From contig JAAWWF010000002.1 in the NCBI GenBank assembly GCA_021404565.1, forward strand, positions 186,001 to 250,000: DNA of 64,000 nucleotides. The letters are read 5' to 3'. Under the pieces are notes generated by a model. The model had not been told where the DNA came from and did no database searches. It saw only the letters and a program-made list of their open reading frames with translations. This DNA is from Roseivirga sp. (GTDB lineage Bacteria; Bacteroidota; Bacteroidia; Cytophagales; Cyclobacteriaceae). This document shows, piece by piece, positions 42,599-51,098 of the stretch (its first letter is position 1; every line of letters starts with the position of its first letter). The translations under genes were made by a program, and so were the position numbers.

Positions 42599-43480
42599 AT
42601 GCTGGAAGTCACCTCCTGGCTAAGATCGAACTCTCGTACTTTGATTTTGGCCTTACTCTGTTTTGGCGGATTTATATTTTTTGAAGCGCATCAGCAGCTT
42701 TTTTACTACCGGAACTTTAATAATGGCAATCCGGCTGATGCCACGCTTTGGGAGATATTTGTAGGAGGAATCTATCGCTGGATGATCTGGCTGGTGCTTG
42801 CGGTACCGGTGGTTCTATTTGTGCTTAAAAACCCGGTGAAAAAGCTTGGTGTAAAGAATATTACCAATTATGCCCTGGTGATAGCAGGTATACTATTTCT
42901 CAACCTGGCCCTGGTCTCACTCAATAATGTATGGCAAAGTGATACTTTCTATGTCGATTTTCCCGAAGTCTTCAGGTTCTATTTCTTTCATAAGGCACCT
43001 ATCATTTTTGTTGCTCTGGTTTTTCTCGTGATCCTGGTGCATTTCCTCAAAAATCAGGAAGAACTGAATCTTTCCGTTCAGGAGTTGGGAAGCCTCAAAT
43101 ACACCAACCAGCAATTGTACGAGCAGCTGAAAACCGAAAAGCTCAATGACGAAGCCATGGTGATTCAGGTAAAAGTAGGTAACCGGGTTAAGCTGGTTCC
43201 ACTGGAGTCTATCGTATGGATTGAGGCCGATGATTATTGTGTGAGAATACATGATGAATCGGGGAGGGCCTATACCCTGAGAAGTACCATGAAGGCCCTG
43301 GAACAAAGGCTGCCTGCCAGTCAGTTTATGAGAGTGCACAGAAAAGCGTTAGTAAACCTGGGTGCGATCAAGGAATATGCTTTTGGTGCTAAACCCATGA
43401 TCATTCTTAATCAGGGCACCGAAATTCCACTGGCTCAGTCCCGCATAAAAGAGGTGAGAAGTACCCTGCAGGGAGTGTAA
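42599..43480 (+). CDS. Membrane-bound LytTR DNA-binding regulator
   Basis: 293 residues from ATG 42599; an upstream in-frame ATG (42542) adds a leader without signal character. Four TM helices (about 15-32, 57-78, 90-112, 130-155), a coiled coil (about 160-190, EELNLSVQELGSLKYTNQQL), then a C-terminal LytTR domain (about 195-290; VPLESIVWIEADDYCVRIH, FMRVHRKALVNLGAIKEY). It binds DNA directly without a kinase partner, a layout common in Bacteroidota. Divergent from the hydrolase lipoprotein, which it may regulate (inference). Confidence 0.87.
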   Translation: MLEVTSWLRSNSRTLILALLCFGGFIFFEAHQQLFYYRNFNNGNPADATLWEIFVGGIYRWMIWLVLAVPVVLFVLKNPVKKLGVKNITNYALVIAGILFLNLALVSLNNVWQSDTFYVDFPEVFRFYFFHKAPIIFVALVFLVILVHFLKNQEELNLSVQELGSLKYTNQQLYEQLKTEKLNDEAMVIQVKVGNRVKLVPLESIVWIEADDYCVRIHDESGRAYTLRSTMKALEQRLPASQFMRVHRKALVNLGAIKEYAFGAKPMIILNQGTEIPLAQSRIKEVRSTLQGV

Positions 43481-43899
43481 TTGATCGCTTAACTTCTAGA
43501 GAAGTACCTGATAACTACTGAGGCCCGGGCGATTTATGCTTTTCCCGGCCAGTTATTAGTTAATTGGTAAATCAGGTAGGGTGTGATAGTTGTATGTGTT
43601 ATGATCTCTTTCATCGGTTTAGATTGCTCTTACAGGTTATCAGTTACCACAAAGTCTTTAACACATAAGACTCATGACTCCGGGTATTGTGCTTTATATC
43701 AACCCTTTACCGTAGCTGGCAGCCGTTAATCCCTGACTGTAGTTTCTGCAATTATATGCTTCGTACAATCTGTAGATATTCCTGAAAATCATTAGATTAG
43801 GAACAAGCTAAAACTCTGACCTTATGCTGCCCCCCTTAAACAGACACTGCGCCTGCTCTGTCTCTCACTTTTTTACTTTTCCTGCTAACCATACAAGCC
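43481..43899. other. Intergenic region, no gene recognised
   Basis: 419 bp between the LytTR gene and the first DUF6090-type gene. It contains an imperfect hairpin around 43513-43561 (TAACT...AGTTA arms with a GC-rich inner stem) that may end the LytTR transcript. No RNA gene or ORF with coding character seen. Confidence 0.35.
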
Positions 43900-44589
43900 G
43901 TGCATAAGAGGTCTGGATTTAAACTTAATTGGAAATATGCCCTGGGGGAGGTCTTCCTCATTTTTATAGGCATCAGTCTGGCTATTGGCTTTCAGAATTG
44001 GAATGAGGATCGCAAGAAAAAGACTGATCGAAGAATCTATTATGCAAATCTGCTTGAAGACCTGAAAAGAGACAATGACGAATTAGCCCGACTAGGCGAA
44101 ATTGTTTTGAGAGAGCTGAAGACCAGAAGCAAAGCCGATAGTGTTTTGAAAACCGATCTATCATCCAACAAGAAAGTAGAGGAACTTATGAATCTATACT
44201 ATCAGGCAGGCCTCTTTGAGTTTTTTCCAAATACAGACACTTATGACGATCTGGTCGCCTCTGGGAACATTAAAATTTTGAAAGATAATATAAGGTCGGA
44301 ATTGGTAAGGCTGGCAAATCTGCATACTAAATATAGAAGATATGAACAGGGTAATAATGACTTCTTGCTGTCCATCTCCAAAAGCATGCATGAGAAGGTT
44401 CCGCTTCAGCGAATGGATGCTCATTGGAAAACTTTTTTAAAAACCGACTTTACAGATGTTAGAATCAGTTTATTCAACTTCTTTAAATCAAGCAGTGTAA
44501 TTATGGAGCAAACGCAAATTCGGTACGCGGAACTCATCAACATTAATTCCCGCCTGATAGCATTACTTAATCAAGAGTTAGCCGATTAA
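43900..44589 (+). CDS. DUF6090-type single-TM protein (1)
   Basis: 229 residues starting at GTG 43900; no in-frame ATG precedes it after the upstream stop. The N-terminal signature FKLNWKYALGEVFLIFIGIS leads into LAIGFQNWNEDRKKK, the DUF6090 hallmark: one TM helix followed by a NWNE-type motif, then a ~190-residue helical soluble domain, probably periplasmic. Compared with its paralogues it lacks the usual FFRKIR start. First in a series of similar genes reaching 51053. The function of the family is unknown to me. Confidence 0.75.
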   Translation: MHKRSGFKLNWKYALGEVFLIFIGISLAIGFQNWNEDRKKKTDRRIYYANLLEDLKRDNDELARLGEIVLRELKTRSKADSVLKTDLSSNKKVEELMNLYYQAGLFEFFPNTDTYDDLVASGNIKILKDNIRSELVRLANLHTKYRRYEQGNNDFLLSISKSMHEKVPLQRMDAHWKTFLKTDFTDVRISLFNFFKSSSVIMEQTQIRYAELININSRLIALLNQELAD

Positions 44590-44600
44590 TTTTTAAAGCA

Positions 44601-44672
44601 ATGATTCGCAAAACCAACTTCAAGCTTCATTGGAAATACGTCTATAAACATGATCAGACAAAACTTGATTAA
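44601..44672 (+). pseudogene. Truncated DUF6090 start (relic)
   Basis: ATG 44601 opens a 23-codon frame (MIRKTNFKLHWKYVYKH then a stop) that matches the start of the preceding gene (SGFKLNWKYALGE) but loses the TM segment after WKY. It is most simply explained as the residue of a deleted DUF6090 paralogue. Confidence 0.6.
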
Positions 44673-44677
44673 AACTA

Positions 44678-45436
44678 ATGCTCAACTTCCTTAGAAAACT
44701 CAGACGCCCGCCTGCCGGAGGCAGGAAAGAAATGCAGAGCACAAAGTACCTTAAGTATGCCCTAGGAGAAATCTTTTTGGTGGTCATTGGTATTTTGATT
44801 GCCCTGAGCATTAACAACTTGAATACCGGCAGGCAGCAACAGAAAGAGCTGTTGGGCTATCTGGAGAAGATTGCGAGGAACATGGAGCAGGATTTAGCCC
44901 TTGCTGAGGAATACTTAATCAAACGAGATTCAAGTCAGCAAATGTGTATTCAGGCACTCAACACCTTAAAAAAGGGAGAAGTCGATATGATGGTTTTTGC
45001 AGCCACATCCAGTGTATTCGTTGAATTCTATTTTATAGCCAACAAAAGCGGCTTTGAAGCCCTTAAAGCCTCAGGCTATATCGGCAAGCTCAAAAACGAG
45101 AAATTGGACAGCCTTCTGAATCAATACTATTTTACAATGACACAGCTGGAGCAGGAAGAAACCAGCTACAACAACTTCATTGAAAGTATGGAAGCACAAT
45201 GGATGGGCAATTACTCCATCACTGCTTTGTTAGAGGGTTTTGACATTACAACTGGCCAGATAGTTGATTTTGAAGCATTCAATAATGCCATTCTGAAGAA
45301 TAAGGACAAGATTTTGACTGAACCTGTAGAAGCAGTAGTATTAAGAGGAGCTACTGAACTGGCTCCGCAAGGCTTTTACAGGCAGCTGATAGCAACAGGC
45401 GGAGCATTTATTGAAGAAGTGGAGAGAATGAAATAG
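44678..45436 (+). CDS. DUF6090-type single-TM protein (2)
   Basis: 252 residues. N-terminus MLNFLRKLRR, then PPAGGR, then KEMQSTKYLKYALGEIFL and TM helix LVVIGILIALSINNLN. The PPAGGR stretch is absent from the close paralogue at 50316 (MLNFLRKFRRKEMKG...), and is encoded by a palindromic insertion (44707-44725). The remaining ~200 residues are helical with the family pattern SGFEALKASGYIGKLKNEKL, which the 50316 paralogue shares (SGFESLKSSGYISKLQ). These two form the closest pair in the cluster. Confidence 0.8.
   Translation: MLNFLRKLRRPPAGGRKEMQSTKYLKYALGEIFLVVIGILIALSINNLNTGRQQQKELLGYLEKIARNMEQDLALAEEYLIKRDSSQQMCIQALNTLKKGEVDMMVFAATSSVFVEFYFIANKSGFEALKASGYIGKLKNEKLDSLLNQYYFTMTQLEQEETSYNNFIESMEAQWMGNYSITALLEGFDITTGQIVDFEAFNNAILKNKDKILTEPVEAVVLRGATELAPQGFYRQLIATGGAFIEEVERMK
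44707..44725. repeat. Small palindromic GC-rich insertion inside a DUF6090 gene
   Basis: CCCGCCTGCCGGAGGCAGG, with CCTGCC-GGA-GGCAGG at 44711-44725 as a perfect hairpin. Aligned with the paralogue at 50316 it is a net gain of 18 bp after CAGACG, keeping the frame and adding six residues. It resembles the short GC palindromes scattered through many bacterial genomes that can insert in frame. Confidence 0.75.
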
Positions 45437-45480
45437 CCCTCAATACCTAAAGGGATGCCCGGGAGATTGAAAATAAAGAG

Positions 45481-45905
45481 ATGAAAGAAGATGCGAACAA
45501 CACAGGAATGCATGCTGGAGCGAGTCCCGTAATTTTCAACGGGCTAAATCGCTTAAAGATAACATGACTATGCCTGAAAAAAGATTATGGACTTACCCAA
45601 GGGGAAGACCGATGGGATTCAAATTCAGGCGACAGCGTCCTTTCAATAATTTTATTCTCAATTTCTATTGTCACCAGGCGAAAATCTCAATCGACATAAA
45701 CGGTAATAACCATGATTCTTCACAACAAAAAGAACAAGATCAAACGAGAACTCTGTTGATTCAGGAACTGGGTATTAAAGAGACCAGGTTCAAGAATGAA
45801 CAGTTCATGAATCAACTTGAGTCTGTAATAGAAATAATTGAAGTGACGATGCGGGCTGGTTCCCTTCAGGGGATACAAGGGCATGCGGAAGGGCCAAACC
45901 AATGA
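45481..45905 (+). pseudogene. Frameshifted DUF559 (Vsr-like) endonuclease-domain gene
   Basis: Two adjoining frames together make a DUF559 protein. Frame 1 from ATG 45481 gives ...GASPVIFNGLNRLK, the usual N-terminal part of this family; frame 2 continues as NMTMPEKRLWTYPRG, FKFRRQRPFNNFILNFYC, ISIDINGNNHD and LGIKETRFKN. A one-base loss near 45555-45561 separates them. The usual catalytic Asp of the DFYC motif is Asn here and the following E-x-DG is DING, so nuclease activity is doubtful even if frame 2 alone (45564-45905, 113 aa) is translated. It sits within the DUF6090 series, overlapping the next start by 4 bp. Confidence 0.72.
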
Positions 45906-46639
45906 TCACCATATTCAGAAAAATAAGAAAACAGCTAATGAGCGGGAAAAAGATACATCGGTACCTGGGTTATGCTCTGGGTGAAATTCTCCTGGTCGTT
46001 TTTGGTATTCTCATCGCACTCAGTATTAATAATTGGAATGAACACAGAAAGAAGAGAGACAAAGAGAAAGACATACTTCAAGATATTCAGACGGCTTTGA
46101 TTTCAGACCTTTCAGATATTAGCTTATCGCTTGAAACAATTGATAAAGCCATAAGATATCTGGAACACCTCGAAGAGTATGCGAAGGGTGAAAAGTTATT
46201 GTCCGATACTGTTCAACGTTATTTTCCGGCATTCCTCTGGTCATTTAATTTCAATCCCATGCTTGGGCCATACGAATCTCTTAAGGCTTTTGGTTTGGAT
46301 ATTGTAAATAGCGACACTCTCAGAAATGAGATCATTCGAATATACGATGTTCAATACGATCAGTTATACCTGGCTGATGAACCGCTTTTTGTCAAGGCGC
46401 AAATGGCCGTTGAAAACCTTATAGATAAGCATTTTCGATTTACCGGACAGGTTAAAGACTATATGAGCATCTCGCTTGCTCCTTCCAATATCGAAGCGCT
46501 CGTCAGTGCCCCGGATTTTCAGGCTGCTCTTACTGCAAGGACTTTTTACTTATACATATACAAAGCTCGTATTCTTGGGGTTGAATCAGATGTGAAGGCC
46601 ATATTGGAGTTGATCAAGGAAGATTTAGATGATAGATAA
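45902..46639 (+). CDS. DUF6090-type single-TM protein (3)
   Basis: 245 residues with the canonical family start MITIFRKIRKQLMSGKKIHR, then YLGYALGEILLVVFGILIAL and SINNWNEHRKKR. The helical soluble part (about 50-245) contains PYESLKAFGLDIVNSDTLRN, the counterpart of the SGFESLKSSGY motif of the paralogues. It overlaps the DUF559 relic by 4 bp (ATGA), and its stop overlaps the next start (TAATG), so genes 3 and 4 are co-translated. Role unknown. Confidence 0.82.
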   Translation: MITIFRKIRKQLMSGKKIHRYLGYALGEILLVVFGILIALSINNWNEHRKKRDKEKDILQDIQTALISDLSDISLSLETIDKAIRYLEHLEEYAKGEKLLSDTVQRYFPAFLWSFNFNPMLGPYESLKAFGLDIVNSDTLRNEIIRIYDVQYDQLYLADEPLFVKAQMAVENLIDKHFRFTGQVKDYMSISLAPSNIEALVSAPDFQAALTARTFYLYIYKARILGVESDVKAILELIKEDLDDR

Positions 46640-47400
46640 TGATTACGTTTTTCAGAAAAATACGGAAAACACTTATGAGCGAGAAAAAGGCGAGAAAATA
46701 CTTGGGCTATGCCCTTGGAGAAATCTTGTTGGTGGTCATCGGAATACTGATCGCTTTGAGCATTAATAGCTGGAACCAACGCAGGCTGACCAGGATTGAG
46801 GAGACGAAGTTATTGCAAAGCATTAAGGTGGATTTTGAAAGAACCAGGACAACTCTCGTGTCATTGAACCAAAGGAGAGACGAATCTCTGCTTAACTTCG
46901 AAAAGCTCATTGAGGTGCGAAACTCAGGCAATTTCTCAAACGAGCTTCATATCGATACCTTACTGGCCAAAGCCACATTTACCCCTACCTACAATGGTAA
47001 TACCAGTTCCATTGCCGCTGTGATCAATTCCGGAAAAATCAACCTGCTTGGTAACGACAGCCTCAAAGCCATGCTGCTGGCCTGGCCCTCGCAAATAGAA
47101 AACCTGGTTGAGCGCGAGCTGGATGCCAAAGTAGTGACCAATGAGGAGTGGGTGCCTTTTGCACAGGACTATACCTCGGTGAGTGACTGGTATAAGCATT
47201 ACAATTTTCCGGCCCCTTCAAGAGGTCGGGAATCACAGGTTGAAAAGGACTATCAGGGGCTGTTCAACCATCGTAGTTTTGAAAATACCATTACCAAGCT
47301 CGAGTTGCTCTATACTGCCGGTAAGGTACGGGGCAGTGGCCTGATCAGGCGTGTGGATGCGATTATCAATACCATCGAAGATGACCTTGAAAAGAGATAA
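46639..47400 (+). CDS. DUF6090-type single-TM protein (4)
   Basis: 253 residues, start MITFFRKIRKTLMSEKKARK, TM helix in YALGEILLVVIGILIALSIN, then SWNQRR. The soluble region is helical (SSIAAVINSGKINLLGNDSL marks the conserved central motif). Closely similar at the N-terminus to gene 3, diverged beyond it: a tandem duplication with fast-evolving sensor or effector parts. Followed 63 bp later by the TolB-N/TPR gene, probably in the same operon. Confidence 0.82.
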   Translation: MITFFRKIRKTLMSEKKARKYLGYALGEILLVVIGILIALSINSWNQRRLTRIEETKLLQSIKVDFERTRTTLVSLNQRRDESLLNFEKLIEVRNSGNFSNELHIDTLLAKATFTPTYNGNTSSIAAVINSGKINLLGNDSLKAMLLAWPSQIENLVERELDAKVVTNEEWVPFAQDYTSVSDWYKHYNFPAPSRGRESQVEKDYQGLFNHRSFENTITKLELLYTAGKVRGSGLIRRVDAIINTIEDDLEKR

Positions 47401-47463
47401 TGGAGAAAATAATCCATTGATGGGAATTAACTATCTTTTGAGTACCAATTTGACACTAATCCT

Positions 47464-49758
47464 ATGAACCTGAATAAGTTCTTACGCGAACTCAAAAGAC
47501 GAAACGTCTTTAAGGTAGCCACGGCCTATGCCGTTACGGCCTGGCTCATTATTCAGGTGGTAGTCGCTATCGAAAAGCCGCTTGGTATTCCAGATGGTTT
47601 CGATACGATTGTAATCTGGGTACTGTTCATTGGTTTTCCTGTGGCGCTCATTATTGCCTGGATTTACGAGTGGACCAACCAGGGGCTGAAAAAGACAGGA
47701 GATGTAGACGATAACGAATCTATCACGTCCACTACGGGAAAGAAACTCAACAGGATCATTATCGCTTCATTATCAATGGTGGTTGTGCTTTTATTGGTTG
47801 AGCGCATTTTCTTTGCGGGTGACCTTTTTACAGAAGAGATTCCGACCATTGCGGTATTGCCTTTTGAAAACCGAAGTTCCGATCCTGAAAATGAGTATTT
47901 TGCTCAGGGCATCGCTGAAGAAATCATCAACGAGCTGGCGCAAACAGAAGACCTGAAAATCATTGCCCGCACCTCCTCCTTCAGGTTTAAAGATAAAAAC
48001 CTGAGCATTGAAGAGATTGCCGACAAACTGGGTGTTGAAAACATCCTGACAGGCACGGTCCGGAAAGATGGTGATGATCTGCGCATTACCACAGAACTGA
48101 TAAAAGCTGAAGCAGGCATCACCCTTTGGTCAAAAGCCTTTGAGAGGAATTTGAAAGACATCTTTCAAATTCAATCCGAAATTGCGAGAAATACCAAAAT
48201 AGAGATTTTGGGTAAACTTCTCCCCAAAGAAGCTACTACCATAGAAGGTATCTCTACCAAAAACACCACCGCTTACGACCTTTATCTTAAGGCCAATGAT
48301 AGCACAGAAAAAGATGTAACTGAACTACAATTGAAAATTGAGTTGTTGAAACAATCGATCGAAATTGATCCTGAGTTTATAGAAGCACATGCAGGACTTG
48401 TTTTTAAGTACAGCGCACTTCAATTGAAGGGCAACCTTGACATCAGAGAAGCAGTAGAGCTGATGAAATATCATGCGGAAACTGCCTATGCTATTGACAA
48501 TAATAATTACCAGGCACTTCGTGCTATGGCACGGTACATCCAAACCGATTTTTCTGATGGTCGGTCCAAATTGGAAGAGGCAGAAAATTATTTCAGAAAG
48601 GCCCTGAAAGTATCCCCCAATCGGCCTCAGGCCATGAATGGCTTGCAAATACTATTAAGAAGAATGAATCGAACGCTTGAAGCGGATTCTATCATCTTCA
48701 GAGCCTGGTCACTGGACCCTCTTAACCCTGTGTATACGCATAATGCTGCACTTATACACAGTAATCGAGGAGAAAAAAGAAAGGCTATTGAAATTGTAGA
48801 ACAAGGCATAAAGGACCATCCGACTTATACTCCAATGAGAACCTTGCTAATAGGGATTCTTATTTCTGAACCTTATGGACGAATTGAAGACGCCTGGATT
48901 GCCTCCCACAAAGCCTTAAAGGAATTCCCAACAGATGCCGATTTAATGTGGAGACTCGTCAGGCTGTCCTTAAGGCTAGATCTCTACCCAACCTCACAAA
49001 AGTACTTATCTCAGTTTCAAAGCCTGTATCCCAATAACTTTACAGCGATGCGAGCCACGGTGAATAATAATCTCTACAAAGAAAACTATGAAGCCATATT
49101 CCGTTTTGCTGAGTTTGCAAAAAAAGAATTTGGTGAATTAGCCACAAAGCCTTTAAGTGGAATGCTCTCCACAGTCTATTTCCTAAAAGGGGACTATGAA
49201 AAAACCATCGAATTAATAGAAGCTAATTTTCCTGAAGTGATCGAAGAGTCTTTCGACTTTAAAGGCATTGAAAACTTAGGTGCAAGGGAAGACTTAATGG
49301 AAGTTTTGTCCTACTATACCATGGCCAAAATAAAACTTGGTGAAAGGGAAGAGGTTTCTTCAGAATTAAAGCGTATTGAAAATGAATATTACTATTTCGA
49401 TTCTATTCAGGACATCAGGGTACAGCAGTCCAGAAACATTTTAGATGAGATTGCTTTAGACGAGAACATCACCTCTACCTACAGGCTGCACACCTTTGCC
49501 TATTTGAGCCTGCTCAGCGAAGACGCAGACCATTTTTTGGAATATGCAGAAGAGCTCTACTTCGAACGTAAAGCTTTTGCCGGTTTATGGCGACTTATGA
49601 AAATTAATGGCGAATATAAAATGCTTGAAGGCAACATAAAATATGAAGCTTTTAAAGAGCGTATTCGTGAAGACGTTCACCAACGCAGAGAGAAAGTCAT
49701 TTCCTACCTCAGAGAACAAGGTGAGTGGCAAGATAGCTGGGATGCTGAACTTGAATAG
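47464..49758 (+). CDS. TolB-N/FlgO-like domain and TPR membrane protein
   Basis: 764 residues. The N-terminus MNLNKFLRELKRRNVFKVA is typical of a membrane family often annotated beside adenylate cyclases or CadC-like regulators; two or three TM helices follow (about 18-36, 44-66, 96-116). A FlgO/TolB-N-like domain comes next (about 125-250: IAVLPFENRSSDPENEYFAQ, GVENILTGTVRKDGDDLRIT), then at least six TPR repeats to the end (RPQAMNGLQILLRRMNR, YEKTIELIEANF). No cyclase or DNA-binding domain is present. Probably a membrane-anchored scaffold. It lies inside the DUF6090 cluster on the same strand. Confidence 0.82.
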   Translation: MNLNKFLRELKRRNVFKVATAYAVTAWLIIQVVVAIEKPLGIPDGFDTIVIWVLFIGFPVALIIAWIYEWTNQGLKKTGDVDDNESITSTTGKKLNRIIIASLSMVVVLLLVERIFFAGDLFTEEIPTIAVLPFENRSSDPENEYFAQGIAEEIINELAQTEDLKIIARTSSFRFKDKNLSIEEIADKLGVENILTGTVRKDGDDLRITTELIKAEAGITLWSKAFERNLKDIFQIQSEIARNTKIEILGKLLPKEATTIEGISTKNTTAYDLYLKANDSTEKDVTELQLKIELLKQSIEIDPEFIEAHAGLVFKYSALQLKGNLDIREAVELMKYHAETAYAIDNNNYQALRAMARYIQTDFSDGRSKLEEAENYFRKALKVSPNRPQAMNGLQILLRRMNRTLEADSIIFRAWSLDPLNPVYTHNAALIHSNRGEKRKAIEIVEQGIKDHPTYTPMRTLLIGILISEPYGRIEDAWIASHKALKEFPTDADLMWRLVRLSLRLDLYPTSQKYLSQFQSLYPNNFTAMRATVNNNLYKENYEAIFRFAEFAKKEFGELATKPLSGMLSTVYFLKGDYEKTIELIEANFPEVIEESFDFKGIENLGAREDLMEVLSYYTMAKIKLGEREEVSSELKRIENEYYYFDSIQDIRVQQSRNILDEIALDENITSTYRLHTFAYLSLLSEDADHFLEYAEELYFERKAFAGLWRLMKINGEYKMLEGNIKYEAFKERIREDVHQRREKVISYLREQGEWQDSWDAELE

Positions 49759-49788
49759 TGCCCATCCCTGATAAACAAACAAGAACAT

Positions 49789-50298
49789 ATGTCCTCATCC
49801 ATATTCCTTATTTCCGATCAACCCCTCATCCACCGGCAATTCGATTTACCTCCTGAAATTCAGGACCAGGTAAAAGGAGGTATTCCGTTGAGCTCCTATG
49901 AATTCGGGATGAAGCAGCAAGTGACCACCGATGTGAGCAATTCGGCCAGAACTTCAGGCCGGCCGGTCATTTCAGACATTGCCTGTGAAAAAGAAATCGA
50001 TGAGACCACGACCCTGCTGACAGACCATTGCCTTAGAGCCATACCGTTAGGGGAGATCTGCCGCTTGCTCATCATCAACCTGGAAGGCGACCAGGTAATG
50101 AGTACCATGGAGTACGAACTGAAAAACCTGATCATTGCCTCCTACCAGATTAGTTCTATTGAAGGGCAAACTCCTCGCGAACTCCTGCACCTCAACTTTA
50201 CCGATTTCAGGCAAACCTATTCAGACTTCAGCGGTAGCGAAACAAAAACCTCAAGTTCAGGATGGAGCGTGAGCCGAAACCGGCCTGTTGATTCATAG
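49789..50298 (+). CDS. Hcp-like (type VI secretion tube family) protein
   Basis: 169 residues, no signal peptide. The sequence follows the Hcp1 beta-barrel pattern: PLSSYEFGMKQQVTTD, SGRPVISDIACEKEIDETTT for the conserved S...D.x.Kx.D region, LIIASYQISSIEGQTPRELL and HLNFTDFRQTYSDF near the end. Hcp proteins form hexameric rings that stack into the type VI tube or serve as effectors. No other type VI gene is in the window, so it could be an orphan Hcp or a related extracellular protein. 30 bp after the TPR gene and 17 bp before another DUF6090 gene. Family call is by pattern only. Confidence 0.65.
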   Translation: MSSSIFLISDQPLIHRQFDLPPEIQDQVKGGIPLSSYEFGMKQQVTTDVSNSARTSGRPVISDIACEKEIDETTTLLTDHCLRAIPLGEICRLLIINLEGDQVMSTMEYELKNLIIASYQISSIEGQTPRELLHLNFTDFRQTYSDFSGSETKTSSSGWSVSRNRPVDS

Positions 50299-50315
50299 AC
50301 TATTGATAGAATCAG

Positions 50316-51053
50316 ATGCTCAATTTCCTTAGAAAATTCAGACGAAAAGAAATGAAAGGTACCCGTTACCTTAAGTATGCAATAGGGGAGATTGTACTGG
50401 TCGTCATTGGTATTCTCATTGCCTTAACCATTAACAACTGGAATGAGGAACGCAGGTCAAAAGAACAGCTTAAGGGCTACCTGGTGGGGATACAGAAGAA
50501 TCTGCAGTCTGATACGACCAACATTCGCGTGATCAACAGGCGCTACAAAGCAGCCAATCGCAATGCGGTCCTCTTTATGAATGGTCTTTTGCAGGATGAA
50601 TACTCTATGCAGGTACTTGCCGGAGCGATTATCGCTTTCGGGGAAAAGTATGTAACGATCGATCAGTCAGGCTTTGAGTCACTTAAAAGCTCTGGCTATA
50701 TAAGTAAGCTTCAGGGGACTGACCTGGAATCTTCTCTTTTTAAGTATTACAATTATTATCAAAGCGTTCAACAGATTGAAATAAGTTACAACACCTTTAT
50801 TGAGAATATGGAGGTGAGAATCTTTGACCGTTCTTCGCAGGAGACTATAGATGCCATGAAGTTTCTGAATTTTGGTACTTCAGAGGCTACAAACACTTCG
50901 GTTCCTATGAATGAGGTTGTCAAATCAATTTATACCGACCCACATGTAATTGGTGCGATGGGTAGGGCCGCACAGGAGAATACACCGCATTATGATACCC
51001 TGCTTTCGCATGGTATACAGTTGCTCAAATTACTTCAGGATGAGATTCAGTAA
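50316..51053 (+). CDS. DUF6090-type single-TM protein (5)
   Basis: 245 residues, start MLNFLRKFRRKEMKGTRYLK, TM helix in YAIGEIVLVVIGILIALTIN, NWNEERRSKEQ, then a helical domain with DQSGFESLKSSGYISKLQ. Closest to gene 2 of the cluster, which carries the extra PPAGGR insertion. It begins 17 bp after the Hcp-like gene. The next gene lies on the opposite strand and is a distant relative, so the forward-strand cluster ends here. Confidence 0.82.
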   Translation: MLNFLRKFRRKEMKGTRYLKYAIGEIVLVVIGILIALTINNWNEERRSKEQLKGYLVGIQKNLQSDTTNIRVINRRYKAANRNAVLFMNGLLQDEYSMQVLAGAIIAFGEKYVTIDQSGFESLKSSGYISKLQGTDLESSLFKYYNYYQSVQQIEISYNTFIENMEVRIFDRSSQETIDAMKFLNFGTSEATNTSVPMNEVVKSIYTDPHVIGAMGRAAQENTPHYDTLLSHGIQLLKLLQDEIQ

Positions 51054-51098
51054 TAGAGTCAAGGAGGCGGTAACGCGAAATGTGTTGTAAACGCTGGA

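Noticed and set aside
45564-45905. Treating the 113-codon frame as an intact DUF559 protein
   Set aside because: The usual N-terminal part is present just upstream in another frame and the catalytic Asp is replaced, so a broken gene is the better reading.
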